Assembly (NCBI GenBank): GCA_025765615.1
Contig: JAIVFJ010000018.1
Span: forward strand, 372,001 to 436,000
DNA length: 64,000 nucleotides
Direction of reading: 5' to 3'
From: Zopfochytrium polystomum
Lineage: Eukaryota > Chytridiomycota > Chytridiomycetes > Chytridiales > Chytridiaceae
The translations under genes were made by a program, and so were the position numbers. Of the stretch, positions 11,336 to 21,334 are shown one piece after another (position 1 is the first letter of the stretch; every line of letters starts with the position of its first letter). The notes below the pieces were generated by a model. It was not told the origin of the DNA. It worked only from the letters and a program-made list of their open reading frames with translations, and made no database searches.

Positions 11336-11660
11336 GAACTCAGAACTCATCCTTACAGAGCCTTATGTAGCTGAGGTTGTTGACAAACTGGCTGCTGTGC
11401 AACTAGTTGTCATGACACGTGCAAAAGAACACCATAATCTTTTGCAAAAAGTTTCGCTTGATAAAGACAAGGAAGCACATAAGATTCAACTTGGGCAGAG
11501 AGCTTGGCTTTCTGTCCCTCTTGATAATCCCAGCAAACTAACAACAAGAACTGTTCACTCATGTTCCATTGGGTTGGCCCTGTACGAGTCATTGCAATAA
11601 CTGGCAAAGACTCTGAAGCTCAATATACTATTGTTGAGGCATTCCCTGGATTGTGACTAG
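11336..11660 (+). pseudogene. Retroelement integrase C-terminal remnant
   Basis: The reading frame contains KVSLDKDKEAHKIQLGQRAW, then after a frameshift WVGPVRVIAITGKDSEAQYT. This is the pattern of the SH3-like C-terminal part of gypsy-type integrases. It is broken by at least one frameshift and a stop, and lacks the catalytic core. Confidence 0.55.
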
Positions 11661-13245
11661 GACCGTGCATGTCTCACGACTGCAACCATACACTGAGCGA
11701 CTTCCTGCTGACCTCAAGCTCACAGCAATAGGACCGAGGCAGGCACTCATAGATCGAACTCTCAGGTGTCAGGGACCGCACAGAGCATGGCCACCAACAC
11801 CCTCGCAGGGACGGGAGGGTTGGGGACGATGACACCATCGTCATCGCAGCGGGCGAGTGCCTGTGATCCTCACTCCAACACAGAGCCAGGAGTGTCACAC
11901 AGTTGGTGGTGGGGCCAGCTGCATTCCCCACCTGCGGCCCCTTAAGAGGAGCCCCCGAAGGGACCATGTACTCACCTGGGTGTGTACCACCTCTCACTAC
12001 CCTCACCTCCATGAGCCAGATGGATTTGAAGGGACTATAAAGTACAAAATATACCAAAAAGACCAAAAATTTCTGGCCTTTGTGGATATTTCATTTGAAA
12101 AAATCCACAATTGGTCCTCTGGGAAATCCTGATGTCATCATTGTCTCTGTCGCCACTGTCACCTTCCTCATCATCGTCTGCCCCATCGCCTTCACCATCA
12201 TCCTCCTCAAATGCTTCAACTGCCGTCGTTTCCCCTTTCCCATCGCATTACTTTTGGGTGATGGGGTGGGTGGTCCCCTCCCACGTGCAGCTGTTTTCGC
12301 TTTTGGGGTTGCTTTTTTTGGTCTGCGACGTTCAGTGCAAGGCATGTACAGCACCTTCACCTGACTAGACGGAGTGCCTGCCTCGCTTGGTGGAGGAGGC
12401 CCTGCAGCATGTCCCAACAGCCCAGCTGGAGACTCCGTTGCGCTGTGGATGCCGTTGGGGTTAAGAAAATCTGTCTTAACCGAATCAGCACTGCTGATTT
12501 GGTTATCATAATATACTAGGATACTTGGCGGTTAAACCGCAGTGACATGGCAAGATACTGGTTGGGTTGTAGATTCTGCTGTGCAAACCGACCTGGTTAA
12601 AACTGAACCTGGATATGGTTCATTTGAACTTAACTGGTCAGTTCCGGTTCGGATAGGGTTTGTGCTGCAACCACCCGGTCCGGATACGGCTACTGTGTGC
12701 CCAGTTCAGTTCCAGTTCCGGTTAACTTCTGCTGACCATATTGCTGATGCTATGAGATCCTCTACATCTCTGACGGTTCATCCCATAGTCCAGTGGATAT
12801 GTGGGGAAAGGACAAGTCATCAATGATGGGCAACTCCTGGTTCTAAGGGCAAGTACCCTAGTCATAACTGACTCATGAGTGCCACAACAGTCATGGAGAA
12901 GCACATAGAGACAATTCTCCACATGAATGAATCATGGGTGCTGTAGGCATGAGATGACAGATTTAAGCCCTGGAGTGCCCATACAGGACAGGATGGTATC
13001 TGACATACTATCTTGCTGTGGAAGAAGAAACAGGTTTGTCTTGAAGAAGAGTGAAACTGATGGAGTTGCACTCCAAAGAGGGGTGCAATGGCAGATTAGT
13101 AACAAAGAAAGTTTGGCCCACTCTGCTCTGGCCTCTCTAAGTTCTCATCTCAGTCGATCCAACTTGGTCTTCACACACTCTTGCTTTGGGAAGGGGGCAC
13201 TCACACAACTTGGCCTTCTCTGCACTTGTCTGGGGAAATGCTACC
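11661..13245. other. Degenerate repeat-derived interval with small palindromes
   Basis: No intact gene. A short frame at 12080-12364 has one hydrophobic span but no family resemblance. Two palindromes stand out: 12478-12504 (AACCGAATCAGCA followed by its near-exact inverse) and 12528-12540 (GCGGTT-A-AACCGC, perfect). They may mark ends of decayed elements. Confidence 0.45.
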
Positions 13246-13598
13246 TGTTATGAATCACCCTCTGGAAACCTCTGGAACCTTCTAGAACATTCCTTCATGG
13301 AACCTTCTGGAACCTTCTGGAACCTTCTAGAACATTCCTTCATGGAACCTTGTGGAACCTTCTGGAACCTTCTTTGCTTTCCTGACTTGTCTTGTTGTCA
13401 TTGGTATCATTGGTATCATTGTATTACTAATTGCTCTTTCTGGAACTTTCTTGGAGTCTTGACAAGGAACACTCTCAAAAGGTATAAAAGGGGGATGGGG
13501 GACCTGTCCCATCCCTCAAGTGAATTATTGTTTCCAATACAATCATCACTCCTCTCAGTTCCTTGTCTGCCTTGTCCTGTCCTGCCCTGTTCCTGACA
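13246..13598 (+). mobile_element. Solo LTR of the Tf1/sushi-type element
   Basis: A complete 353-bp LTR, TGTTATG...CCTGACA, the same length as the LTRs of the element at 19.4-22.6 kb but in opposite orientation. It is flanked by a perfect 5-bp duplication, CTACC (13241-13245 and 13599-13603). This is the product expected when recombination between two LTRs removes the interior. The LTR carries TATAAAA and GGAACCTTCT repeats. Confidence 0.93.
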
Positions 13599-15026
13599 CT
13601 ACCTCTACTTGCTTGGTCTGGGGGCTCTGGCCAAAGAGGACTTCTAATCCACCCCGCCAGGTTACTCTAGACTTGCCGGGGGATCTCCTACACCAAAAGA
13701 GGACTACATCTTCCCTGCTTCTACTCTTTGCCATGGAAGGTCTCCAATCCACCACACACATGGTCTTTTGGAGGGCGCTCACCTTACAACACCCTGAAGG
13801 ATATGAGGGAAGCAACTAGTCAAATGGGGCTGCCCAAGGGGGAGACTCATTGATTTAATGAAGAGAAGAAGGGGGAGAGGGGCAGTATTTATAGGGAACT
13901 AGAGAGAGAAAGAAAGAAGGAGGAAGAAAAGAAGAAAAAGACAAAAGGGAGTAAAAAAGAGAAAATAAAAGATTAGAACAATTTGGAAGAATGAATCACT
14001 TTTCAGCCACACCCCCCACCACCCAGTGTCTCTCCTGCCTCATATTTGAGATGGGCTGAATTTGAGGGCTGGGAGGCCACATCTGTGCAGGGACAGAGGC
14101 TTGAAAGGTGGCAAAAAGGGAAAATAAGAGAAAATGAGTAAACTAAGAAGAAATAAGAAGAAATAAAGTGTGTGCCCTTGTGCTTTGGCCCATTAGCACA
14201 AGGAACACAGGATGCTCTTTTTGATGTGGGGCATCAGCACTGAGTTACGTTGAAAGTAAGAATAGATATTCAAAAATTTGTTTGTGATTGAAGGGGCCCA
14301 TTAGATGTGAAGGTAAACCAATGAACTAGCCAAGGAAGAGAGATGCCCATCGACCCTTGAAGATTGCCCCTGTGTTGATTCCCCTGTTTGACTGATCAGC
14401 AAGGATACTTTGCAAAATTGTGAACTAGACAAGTAGAAGGGTAAAACAGCATCAGCAACAGGCCAAAATTAGTGTTTGCATATTATTTACTTTCCTTTAC
14501 ATTGACACTTTGATTGGAATTAATCTGTAGCCATGGTCACTTCTTTGCTCACATACTCCATGAATTTTTGGTTAGGGCACCAGCAAGCATGACACTGGTA
14601 CTGTCAGGGTACAAAAGGGTTTCATGACAAGTTCATGCTAGGAGTTTATCATGATAAAGTGCATCCAATCGGTAGTAACACTGATGGTTTGTATATTTTT
14701 GTTCTCAAAAGTAGAGAGAGAGCAGGGGGATGTGATCAATATCTGGATGATGCTTCTCTGAGTTCCACCTTTATACTGCAGGAGATCTCAGGAATCAGAC
14801 TTTCAGTCTTCTCTTTTGATCTTCATTTCTCTTCTAGCTGAACAAATTCCATCTCTGGCATCTCCAAGGCAACGAAAATAAAGCAAGGATGATCCATCAA
14901 AAAGTCAAGACGAGAAAAGGAAATGAAGGTGTGACCAATTTCAAAAATGGAAATAGTGTGGAAAAAACCAATGGATGGCAAAGAAATGAATTCAAGAGAG
15001 ATTAGTCTACTCCTGTAACCTCATAA
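13599..15026. other. Non-coding interval, no gene seen
   Basis: A/G-rich stretches (13.86-14.2 kb) and unassigned sequence. The open frame at 14635-14841 (+) has no recognisable features. Probably old repeat-derived DNA. Confidence 0.5.
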
Positions 15027-15430
15027 CTAACCCAAAGAGGTCAAACGATGGTTGCCTGAAGGAAATCGGCCATTGAGGAATTCAGCAATGTCATTGTGCC
15101 AATTTCTTTTGGCCATATCCAAAGGTATTTCATAATCTGAGTTTACAGAAGGCGCATTTGCTTTCTGAGAGATCAACCACTTCGCAACTTCCAAATGCCC
15201 ATTCTGAGATGCAATGTGAAGTGGTCTCCACAAATATTCAACTCAGCATTCACATTCGCACCCTGCTGCACCAACCACTTCACAACTTCACCAAGGCTGC
15301 TGCCGTTGATAACAAACCATTGCTGGAGTTGCTGATCATTGTGACTGCTTTCAAAAAATTCCACTTGGGATCTGTGTTTGTCTGTTGCCTTTGTGAGAAT
15401 TCAATCAGCCATAAATAAAATAAAAAAGTA
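15027..15430 (-). pseudogene. Ankyrin-receptor gene fragment (deleted copy)
   Basis: A broken copy of the 3' part of the ankyrin gene at 57.9-63.2 kb. It contains the intron before the last exon (TTATGGCTGATTGAATTCTC), then QQTNTDPKW, a collapsed first ankyrin unit, and finally RPLHIASQNGHLEVAKWL followed by the C-terminal DIAEFLNGRFPSGN segment. The other roughly 20 ankyrin units are missing, the frame is broken, and the RRRGLF tail is replaced by unrelated residues. The retained intron shows copying at DNA level, not through mRNA. Confidence 0.8.
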
Positions 15431-15494
15431 AGGGTTTCAATGCAGAGTCTCTTCAAATCCATCTGGCTCAAAAGGTGAGGGTAGTGAGAGATGG

Positions 15495-16440
15495 AAGACA
15501 CCTGGGTGTGTACAAGGTTACGGCTGGGACATGGAGATGATTGACACCTCCTCAGCCTACCTGTACGGGTTCCTAGACATACCAATCTACATGGCACCAC
15601 CACCTGGCGTATTGATTTCCCTGCACTTGTGTGGCTACCACCCAAGGTCACTCTTTGGTCACACTGCTGCCATCAAGGAGGCCATTGCAGACCTCAAGAC
15701 AGAGTTCAAGCTTCGAGAGCTGGGAAAACTCAGCTACGGAAGTCATTTGTGGTTCAAACTTCACAATTCTCCATCGGACTAACTTCCTCCAGAACTTCCT
15801 CTCGCGCTTTGAGGCTAAGCACGGACCTGTGACGCCTCGCAACACACCACTCAAGGTAACAACCAAGCTCATCCCTCGCAACTGGCACTCCACCAACCCA
15901 AGTGAGGAGAGTGTTGACAGCGCTGAGTACCTCCATGTGATTGGCAGCCTCAACTACACTGCAACGTCAACAAGACCAGACCTGGCACTCATTGTCAGCT
16001 TGCTTGGTTCTTTTGCTCAAGATCTGTGCAGCTGGCAATGGCACAAGCTACTTGACATTGTGGGGTATGTCAAGGCCACCTCCACAGTTGGACTTTGCTA
16101 CAGCTCAGACAGGAACAACCAAGTTATTGGCTATGCTGATGCATCATACAACTCCCGCCACGACTCTCACTCACAGATAGCATAGCTTGTGCTATTAGCA
16201 GGGAAGCCATAGCATGGAAGTCAACAAGATCAGCAACTGTCCCAACTTCGTCCACAGCAGTGGAGTACATTGCGCTCAGGTCTACTTGATGGACCAGCTT
16301 GCAGACCTCCTCACCAAGCCATATGGATGTGACATGGTCTACAAGGGCTGGACTCTACTTGGACTGGTTGACTCAACTGAGAAACCAAGACAATACCTGC
16401 AACATAACAAGAAAATCCTGGAGACAAGATTGAAATGATG
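15495..16440 (+). pseudogene. Ty1/copia reverse transcriptase-RNase H remnant
   Basis: Pieces in three frames resemble the copia RVT_2 and RNase H regions: DTSSAYLYGFLDIPIYMAPP, KTEFKLRELGKLSYG, TSTRPDLALIVSLLGSF, then NNQVIGYADASYNSRHDSHS and a LADLLTKP motif near the end. Frameshifts and deletions make it inactive. It has the same orientation as the LTR remnant that follows at 16967. Confidence 0.75.
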
Positions 16441-16966
16441 TGAGGAACATATTCAACAAAGAGTATAAAGAAGAAGGAACGGAAGAACTCAGACCATGCT
16501 GCAGCGTGGAGAGCGCAGCTGGCACGCAAAGGGAAATCAGCAGGTTAGGCCCAAGGGGAGGGGGAGGGGACTTGACAACCTTTTTTTTTTCCTTTTGCCT
16601 CATTTGGCTCTTCATGTATTTCACTCCTACCCTTTTGAAGTTCACTCCTCAGCAGCATTATCCCAGATATTTTCCCTTCCTTTCCCTGCCACAGTTTACC
16701 CAGATTGGCCAATTGATTTGGGTTTTTCATCCAAGCAGGGGCTTCAAGCACTCTTCCCAGTTTCTTACCTTTTCTAGGCCAAACTTCCCGCCAACAGCAG
16801 AGGAAGTGCCTCTTCAAGCTTATCATGGAGAACTATATGTAATGGGCAAGCAGTTGAGAAGGAAAAGCACAAGAGGGTAAATGCTCTTTTTTTTTTGGGA
16901 ATCTTTGTTTGGGTACTCTGGAGGATTTTGTTTGAAGTCTAGGAAGGGCACATGGGCAAGGGGGAG
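16441..16966 (+). other. 3' internal region of the copia remnant
   Basis: Sequence between the decayed RNase H region and the LTR start. It contains T-tracts but no coding signal, and ends in a purine run (GGGCAAGGGGGAG) directly before the LTR, as expected of a polypurine tract. Confidence 0.5.
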
Positions 16967-17079
16967 TGTTGGAATATCCCCCGGGGAGTGATAATCGAAA
17001 GAAAGAATAAGAAAAAAAATTTCTGTGTTTGATCCCATCTCTGTCTCGCCCCTCGTCTGCCAATCACCACCCAGATCTC
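16967..17079 (+). mobile_element. Truncated copia-type 3' LTR
   Basis: Starts TGTTGGAATATC right after a polypurine tract. It matches the reverse complement of about 32610-32752, sharing GTGATAATC, the TTCTGTGTTTGAT word and CACCC(A/G)GATCTC. Only the first roughly 110 bp of the approximately 414-bp LTR remain. Confidence 0.75.
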
Positions 17080-17083
17080 AACA

Positions 17084-17692
17084 CGTGATGCCCGTGTTTG
17101 TGCAATCCTCGCGCTTTTGCACAATCGATCTTCATTTAGACCGCAATGCGGTTTTCTTGACCGCGTTCCTTTTTTCAGTTGCGTTCACTCTCGCCCTCGC
17201 CGCGTGCCTGGTGGCTCGAGCTCGAGCTGCTGTTTGGAAGCGGCGACCTGCGCCCCGCCGCAGGCGGCAACCCGTTGCTGGAGGAGGCCGCCGACCCACT
17301 GCTGAGGTGGTGCCTGCGGCTGCACGTCAAAGGGTGGGATGAGCCCCTGGATGCGTGCGTTCCACGACCGCGCGGAGCAGGAGGGACGAGAGGCCCAGGA
17401 TGCGCAAGGAGGGGCAGTGGGAGCGCGAGCAGGCGTGGTACGCTCCAAGATCAAAGCGGATGGGTCATGAATGGTGTGAAGAGAGCGTTCGCGGTGGTAG
17501 GATCAGGCGGTGTACAGTATGTAGGGGTACAACTGGCTTTGGAGGGGGCGAAAGCCGCGTCTTACTTCGTTGCGGCCGACATAACCAAAGGTTCTGGCGA
17601 ATGGCTTCCCGCCAAAGAGGCCAGAGGGAAAGAAAAAAATTGCAAAAAGAAAGGAAAAACTCAAACAAAGAAACGACTCGGCACCGAAACGT
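17084..17692. other. GC-rich interval without an assignable gene
   Basis: Composition resembles the housekeeping part of the window, and several overlapping open frames run through it. One (from about 17140, +) contains a hydrophobic stretch FLFSVAFTLALAACLV, but no single frame shows a domain or a convincing exon chain. It may be a gene remnant. Confidence 0.35.
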
Positions 17693-18146
17693 TGATCGAA
17701 CGAACTAACGAACAATCGAACGATAGAGCGAACGGCACAGGGGTCAAAGCATCCTGTAAGACCCGAGAGCGAGATCCGCAACTCCTACCCTGCATGATGA
17801 GCTCCCCTCCCCCCATCGATTGGTTCCCCACCCCCACTCCTCCCACTCTCTCGCTTAATAAGAAAATGGCAACGGCACTGACCCCCGCGGGTGATTGATT
17901 TTTTGCTTCTCTGGTTCTGATCAAGGTCGCCGCATCGTCCAGATTCTCCAGAGTACGACCATCTGATAACTTTGCGCCTGGGTGAGATGGCTCTTCCAAG
18001 AAAACAAAGGCGAGACGTGTCACCACACTTTTGGGCCAAAATGAAACCACCACCCATTCCTTCGACGTGTCACCGTGATGCCCCCAACCAACCCTCCATT
18101 TCCCCACTTCGACATACTTCATCCGGCTAACGTTGAGTCCAGATCA
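17693..18146 (+). promoter_or_regulatory. Conserved upstream module, copy 1
   Basis: This non-coding stretch ends about 70 bp before the 18217 start codon. The same ordered words recur upstream of the TIR-NACHT-ankyrin gene: GATCGAACGAAC-like runs, ATCCTGTAAGACC (17751), CCTACCCTGCATGATG, GTCCAGATTCTCC (17938), ATCTGATAACTTTGC, and TTCATCC...GTTGAGTCCAGAT (about 18118-18144). Order and spacing are similar while the following coding sequences are not. A shared promoter or 5' untranslated region is the simplest reading. Confidence 0.65.
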
Positions 18147-18216
18147 GGGCTAGGGTTATTTTCTCGAATAAGACTCAAATCCCCTGTGAGCGGCGGCTTG
18201 GGACTCGTAGTATCAG

Positions 18217-19136
18217 ATGGCATACAAAGAAGACGGAACACTTGATTATGATAATTTGTGCAGGATTCCTGACCCCACAAACTTGACATTGGTGCAACTG
18301 GCGTCTCTCTATAGAGCTAGGGTCACAAGCAGCAACAATCTTCACCCATATGACAAGCTTGCCATTAAGCAGCACATACTCAGTTGCTTCTTCAAACATG
18401 CCATGAGATACTTTAACGAATCGGACGATAGTCTCATGAGAGGCTACCTTGAAGGCTGGACGGAGACACAGCTCACTACGTCAATGAGGGTTGGAATATT
18501 GGGTGACGAGCTCAAGACGCTATTCACACCGGACACTGTGTTATACTTTAAGACGAACTCCAACAATTGGTCGCTGTCGAAAGTCACTTTCCACCGCGAA
18601 ATTCAGTCTTATGTAACTGGCAAAGGCTTGTTTGTTTATGCGAGATCGAACAATAGCGAATTGAACTATTCTGTGCAAGAAGTCCCAGCGTCTGCAGGAC
18701 AACCAAGCAAGACACACAGCTGTGTATTGCTGGGTCGAGGTTCTATGATAGCTGTGCTCGATCAATGCTGGGAGCCATCCCTGTTCCTTGATGAAGTGAT
18801 GACTGACATGGACGGTATTATCGGTGTGACTGAAGGCCCTCTATCGAATCTTGTAGTCGATAGACTTGCTGAACTCTCTGCGCTGACGGCTGAACTCTCT
18901 GCGCTGACGGAGGCTTTTGCGCTCGAGGTTTTAGAACATCGCTTGAGTCTTCCTATGCTGATCCGAGACCTTCTACTTTTGTACAGGATGCAAGGTTGAG
19001 TCCCGTTGATGTGCTGCCTTCTTCTGCAAACACTGGTGGTGGTTCTAGCAATGTTGCTTCGTCGGATCAGGTGCAGGGAAATCCAGGAAGCCGTCGTCGT
19101 GGTCTCTTTGGGCTCTTTAGGAGGGCGCAGAAGTGA
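18217..19136 (+). CDS. Unknown protein with RRRGLF basic tail
   Basis: Exon 1 (18217-18927) encodes MAYKEDGTLDYDNLCRIPD and a globular-looking body with no family I recognise. It ends in two seven-residue AELSALT repeats. An intron at 18928-18986 (59 nt, GTTTTA donor, ATGCTGAT branch-like, TTTTGTACAG acceptor) leads in frame to exon 2: a Ser/Gly-rich linker and the C-terminus GSRRRGLFGLFRRAQK. Total 286 aa. This tail is almost the same as the end of the ankyrin receptor at 63.2 kb (NRRRGLFALFRRLQE), and the two genes also share their upstream module. There is no signal peptide or membrane span. The donor is not a strong consensus, so that junction is the least certain part; the tail frame itself is clear. 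Confidence 0.72.
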
Positions 19137-19385
19137 TCCTTCGTTTCTTTAACTCACTTTTTGTTGACAAGTGATATCTTCAAATGGATCTTTTTCCCCT
19201 CAGCTTGTGAAAAATTTTGTGCAACTTTCGCGAACTTTGAACTCTCTATTTTTTAGAGGGTCTTCGAGTACTGATGGGACTTGTGTTTTTTTTTATTTAT
19301 TGCCTGTCCTTGTATCTGGGGCTTGTGTGTTTGACTGACTGAGATTGTCTTTGTGCGTCTGGACTCACGATGGGGTTGTGGGAGC
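19137..19385. other. 3' flank of the 18.2-kb gene
   Basis: AT-rich, with a T-run near 19288. It forms the left part of the insertion target of the retroelement, whose duplicated GGAGC is at 19381-19385. Confidence 0.6.
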
Positions 19386-19738
19386 TGTCAGGAACAGGGC
19401 AGGACAGGACAAGGCAGACAAGGAACTGAGAGGAGTGATGATTGTATTGGAAACAATAATTCACTTGAGGGATGGGACAGGTCCCCCATCCCCCTTTTAT
19501 ACCTTTTGAGAGTCTTCCTTGTCAAGACTCAAAGAAAGTTCCAGAAAGAGCAATTAGTAATACAATGATACCAATGATACCAATGACAACAAGACAAGTC
19601 AGGAAAGCAAAGAAGGTTCCAGAAGGTTCCACAAGGTTCCATGAAGGAATGTTCTAGAAGGTTCCAGAAGGTTCCAGAAGGTTCCATGAAGGAATGTTCT
19701 AGAAGGTTCCAGAGGTTTCCAGAGGGTGATTCATAACA
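19386..19738 (-). repeat. 3' LTR of the chromodomain element
   Basis: 353 bp, starting TGTTATG and ending CCTGACA on the element's strand. It reads the same as the 5' LTR throughout. Confidence 0.95.
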
Positions 19739-19755
19739 TCATCTCCCCCTTTTAG
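19739..19755 (-). promoter_or_regulatory. Polypurine tract
   Basis: Reads AAAAGGGGGAGATGA on the element strand directly before the 3' LTR. It overlaps the stop codon of the pol frame, which lies at 19741-19739. Confidence 0.75.
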
Positions 19756-21334
19756 GCCTCTTCTGCAACTTGGTGGGGTACCTGGTCTTGAACTTGAGCA
19801 GAAGGTCTTGGCAGTGAGTGAGGTTTGACTCAGGTTCCCAGGTGTTGTCAGCATCTGAGTAACCCTTCCACTTAACAAGGAACTTGAGTGTCCTTCCAAA
19901 CCACTTGGCATCTAAGATTTGTTCAACCTCAAATTCCTCTTCACCTTCTACCTCAACTGGAGGAGGAGGAGGAACAACTCTGCCTGGAATGGAATTGGCC
20001 ACAAACTTCTCCAAAAGGCTGACATGGAAAACTGGGTGGATCTTCATGGATGCAGGGAGATCCAGCTTGAAGGTGACTGGATTGATTTGCTCCAAGATCT
20101 TGAAAGGTCTCAACTTGAGGTTGTCTAGCTTGGGACTTGGTCTTTTGGACTGCAAGTTCTTCCTCATGCCTGGCCAGTAAAAGTCTCTGGAAACAAGCTC
20201 ATATGTCTTGTGCTCTCCTGGGTGTCCAGCTGTTGCTGCATCATGCCTTGTCTTGAGTATCTCAAGTTTTTCCTCTTCTTGGCTGATTTGAATCTTGTGA
20301 GGCTTGGGGTCCTTGGAAATAGCATAGGCCCACACACTCTCAGGAAGCAGTGAAAGGTGTGTCTTGGGTGGTGGGGTGAAACCATCTCCCCCTTCAGGTG
20401 CAAGGTCTGTCCTTCTGTGCTCATCAGCAGTGGGGCTTGAATTGTTGACTGGGAACTGTGATTCTTGAATCTTTGACTGAGGGTTCTGTTCTTGGCAAAG
20501 ACTGTGAGCTGTGGAGCTTGAATCTTGAATTTGGACTGTGAACTGTGGTACTTGAAGCTTTGACTGTGGGTTCTGTGAACTACAGACTTGGCCATGACTG
20601 TGAGCTCTATGAGCTGTGCTGGAATCTTGACTATGAACTGTGAACTGTGAAACTTGAATCTTGGCTGGGATCTGTGAGCTGCAGGCTGATACTGGAGCTG
20701 TCATTTGTGGTTGACCTTGGATACTAGGCTGAGAGCCTTGAATCAGGGACTTGAGAGCATGAGACTTGGAGGCTTGACTTGAGTTTTGGGTGACTGTTCC
20801 AATTGGTGGAGGTTGGACTTGACCAGTGACCCAATCAATGGCAGGGTTCTGGGCTTGCAGCCATGGTAATCCCAGGATGACAGAGAATGTGGGTGAGCCA
20901 AGATCCAATACTTCCAGATTGACCATGGATGGTGGAAAGTCTTGGATGTGGAGGTTTAGCTTGGTTTCATGGCTGATTTCCTTGAACAGAGCATGATTGG
21001 CAAAGTGGACCTTGAGGGGTGTGGATTTCTTGATCGTAGGAATGGCACAAGACTTGGCAAGGGTGGCATCAATGATGTTGCAGGATGATCCAGAGTCTAT
21101 AAGGGCCTTGGTTGTGATGGTTGACTTGGGTGAGAGTTGAATCTTGACATCCATGGTGAGTTGGTGGGGCTTGGAATCTGAGGTGTTTGTGGTGCTGGTG
21201 GTGGTGATGAAACAGGGGCAGCTTGGAGGAGGGTCCAGGGAATTGCCCCTCAGTGAGCCTGGACCTGGGAGTTTGGGTGCTTCTTCCTTGGGCAGTCCTT
21301 GACAGCATGCTCCTTGGAGCCACAGTAAAAACAC
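19739..21334 (-). CDS. Internally deleted pol: protease-like, integrase tail, chromodomain
   Basis: An open frame of about 531 residues in the -1 frame relative to gag, entered by frameshift near 21271. A retropepsin-like part has ALIDSGSSCNI and the ILGLPWL motif. Then comes a Ser/Gln-rich spacer with repeated VPQFTVQIQDSS-like peptides. The sequence then jumps to an integrase zinc-finger remnant (HDAATAGHPGEHKTYELV...DFYWPGM), the integrase C-terminal region ending IHPVFHVSLLEK, and a chromodomain (FEVEQILDAKW...FLVKWKGYSDADNTWEPE). Usual full pol is over 1,000 residues. The junction preserves the frame, so the shortened protein could still be made. The chromodomain, if functional, would bind methylated histone tails and steer insertion. 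Confidence 0.88.
   Translation of the reverse strand: MFLLWLQGACCQGLPKEEAPKLPGPGSLRGNSLDPPPSCPCFITTTSTTNTSDSKPHQLTMDVKIQLSPKSTITTKALIDSGSSCNIIDATLAKSCAIPTIKKSTPLKVHFANHALFKEISHETKLNLHIQDFPPSMVNLEVLDLGSPTFSVILGLPWLQAQNPAIDWVTGQVQPPPIGTVTQNSSQASKSHALKSLIQGSQPSIQGQPQMTAPVSACSSQIPAKIQVSQFTVHSQDSSTAHRAHSHGQVCSSQNPQSKLQVPQFTVQIQDSSSTAHSLCQEQNPQSKIQESQFPVNNSSPTADEHRRTDLAPEGGDGFTPPPKTHLSLLPESVWAYAISKDPKPHKIQISQEEEKLEILKTRHDAATAGHPGEHKTYELVSRDFYWPGMRKNLQSKRPSPKLDNLKLRPFKILEQINPVTFKLDLPASMKIHPVFHVSLLEKFVANSIPGRVVPPPPPVEVEGEEEFEVEQILDAKWFGRTLKFLVKWKGYSDADNTWEPESNLTHCQDLLLKFKTRYPTKLQKRPKRGR

Noticed and set aside
17179..17898. 239-codon frame upstream of the 18.2-kb gene
   Set aside because: It runs through the conserved non-coding module, changes composition midway and shows no domain; the copies at 57 kb have stops in the corresponding frame.
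19739..21334. The shortened pol frame as a domesticated host gene
   Set aside because: LTRs, target duplication and primer site are all intact, so it is part of a recent element, not a captured gene.
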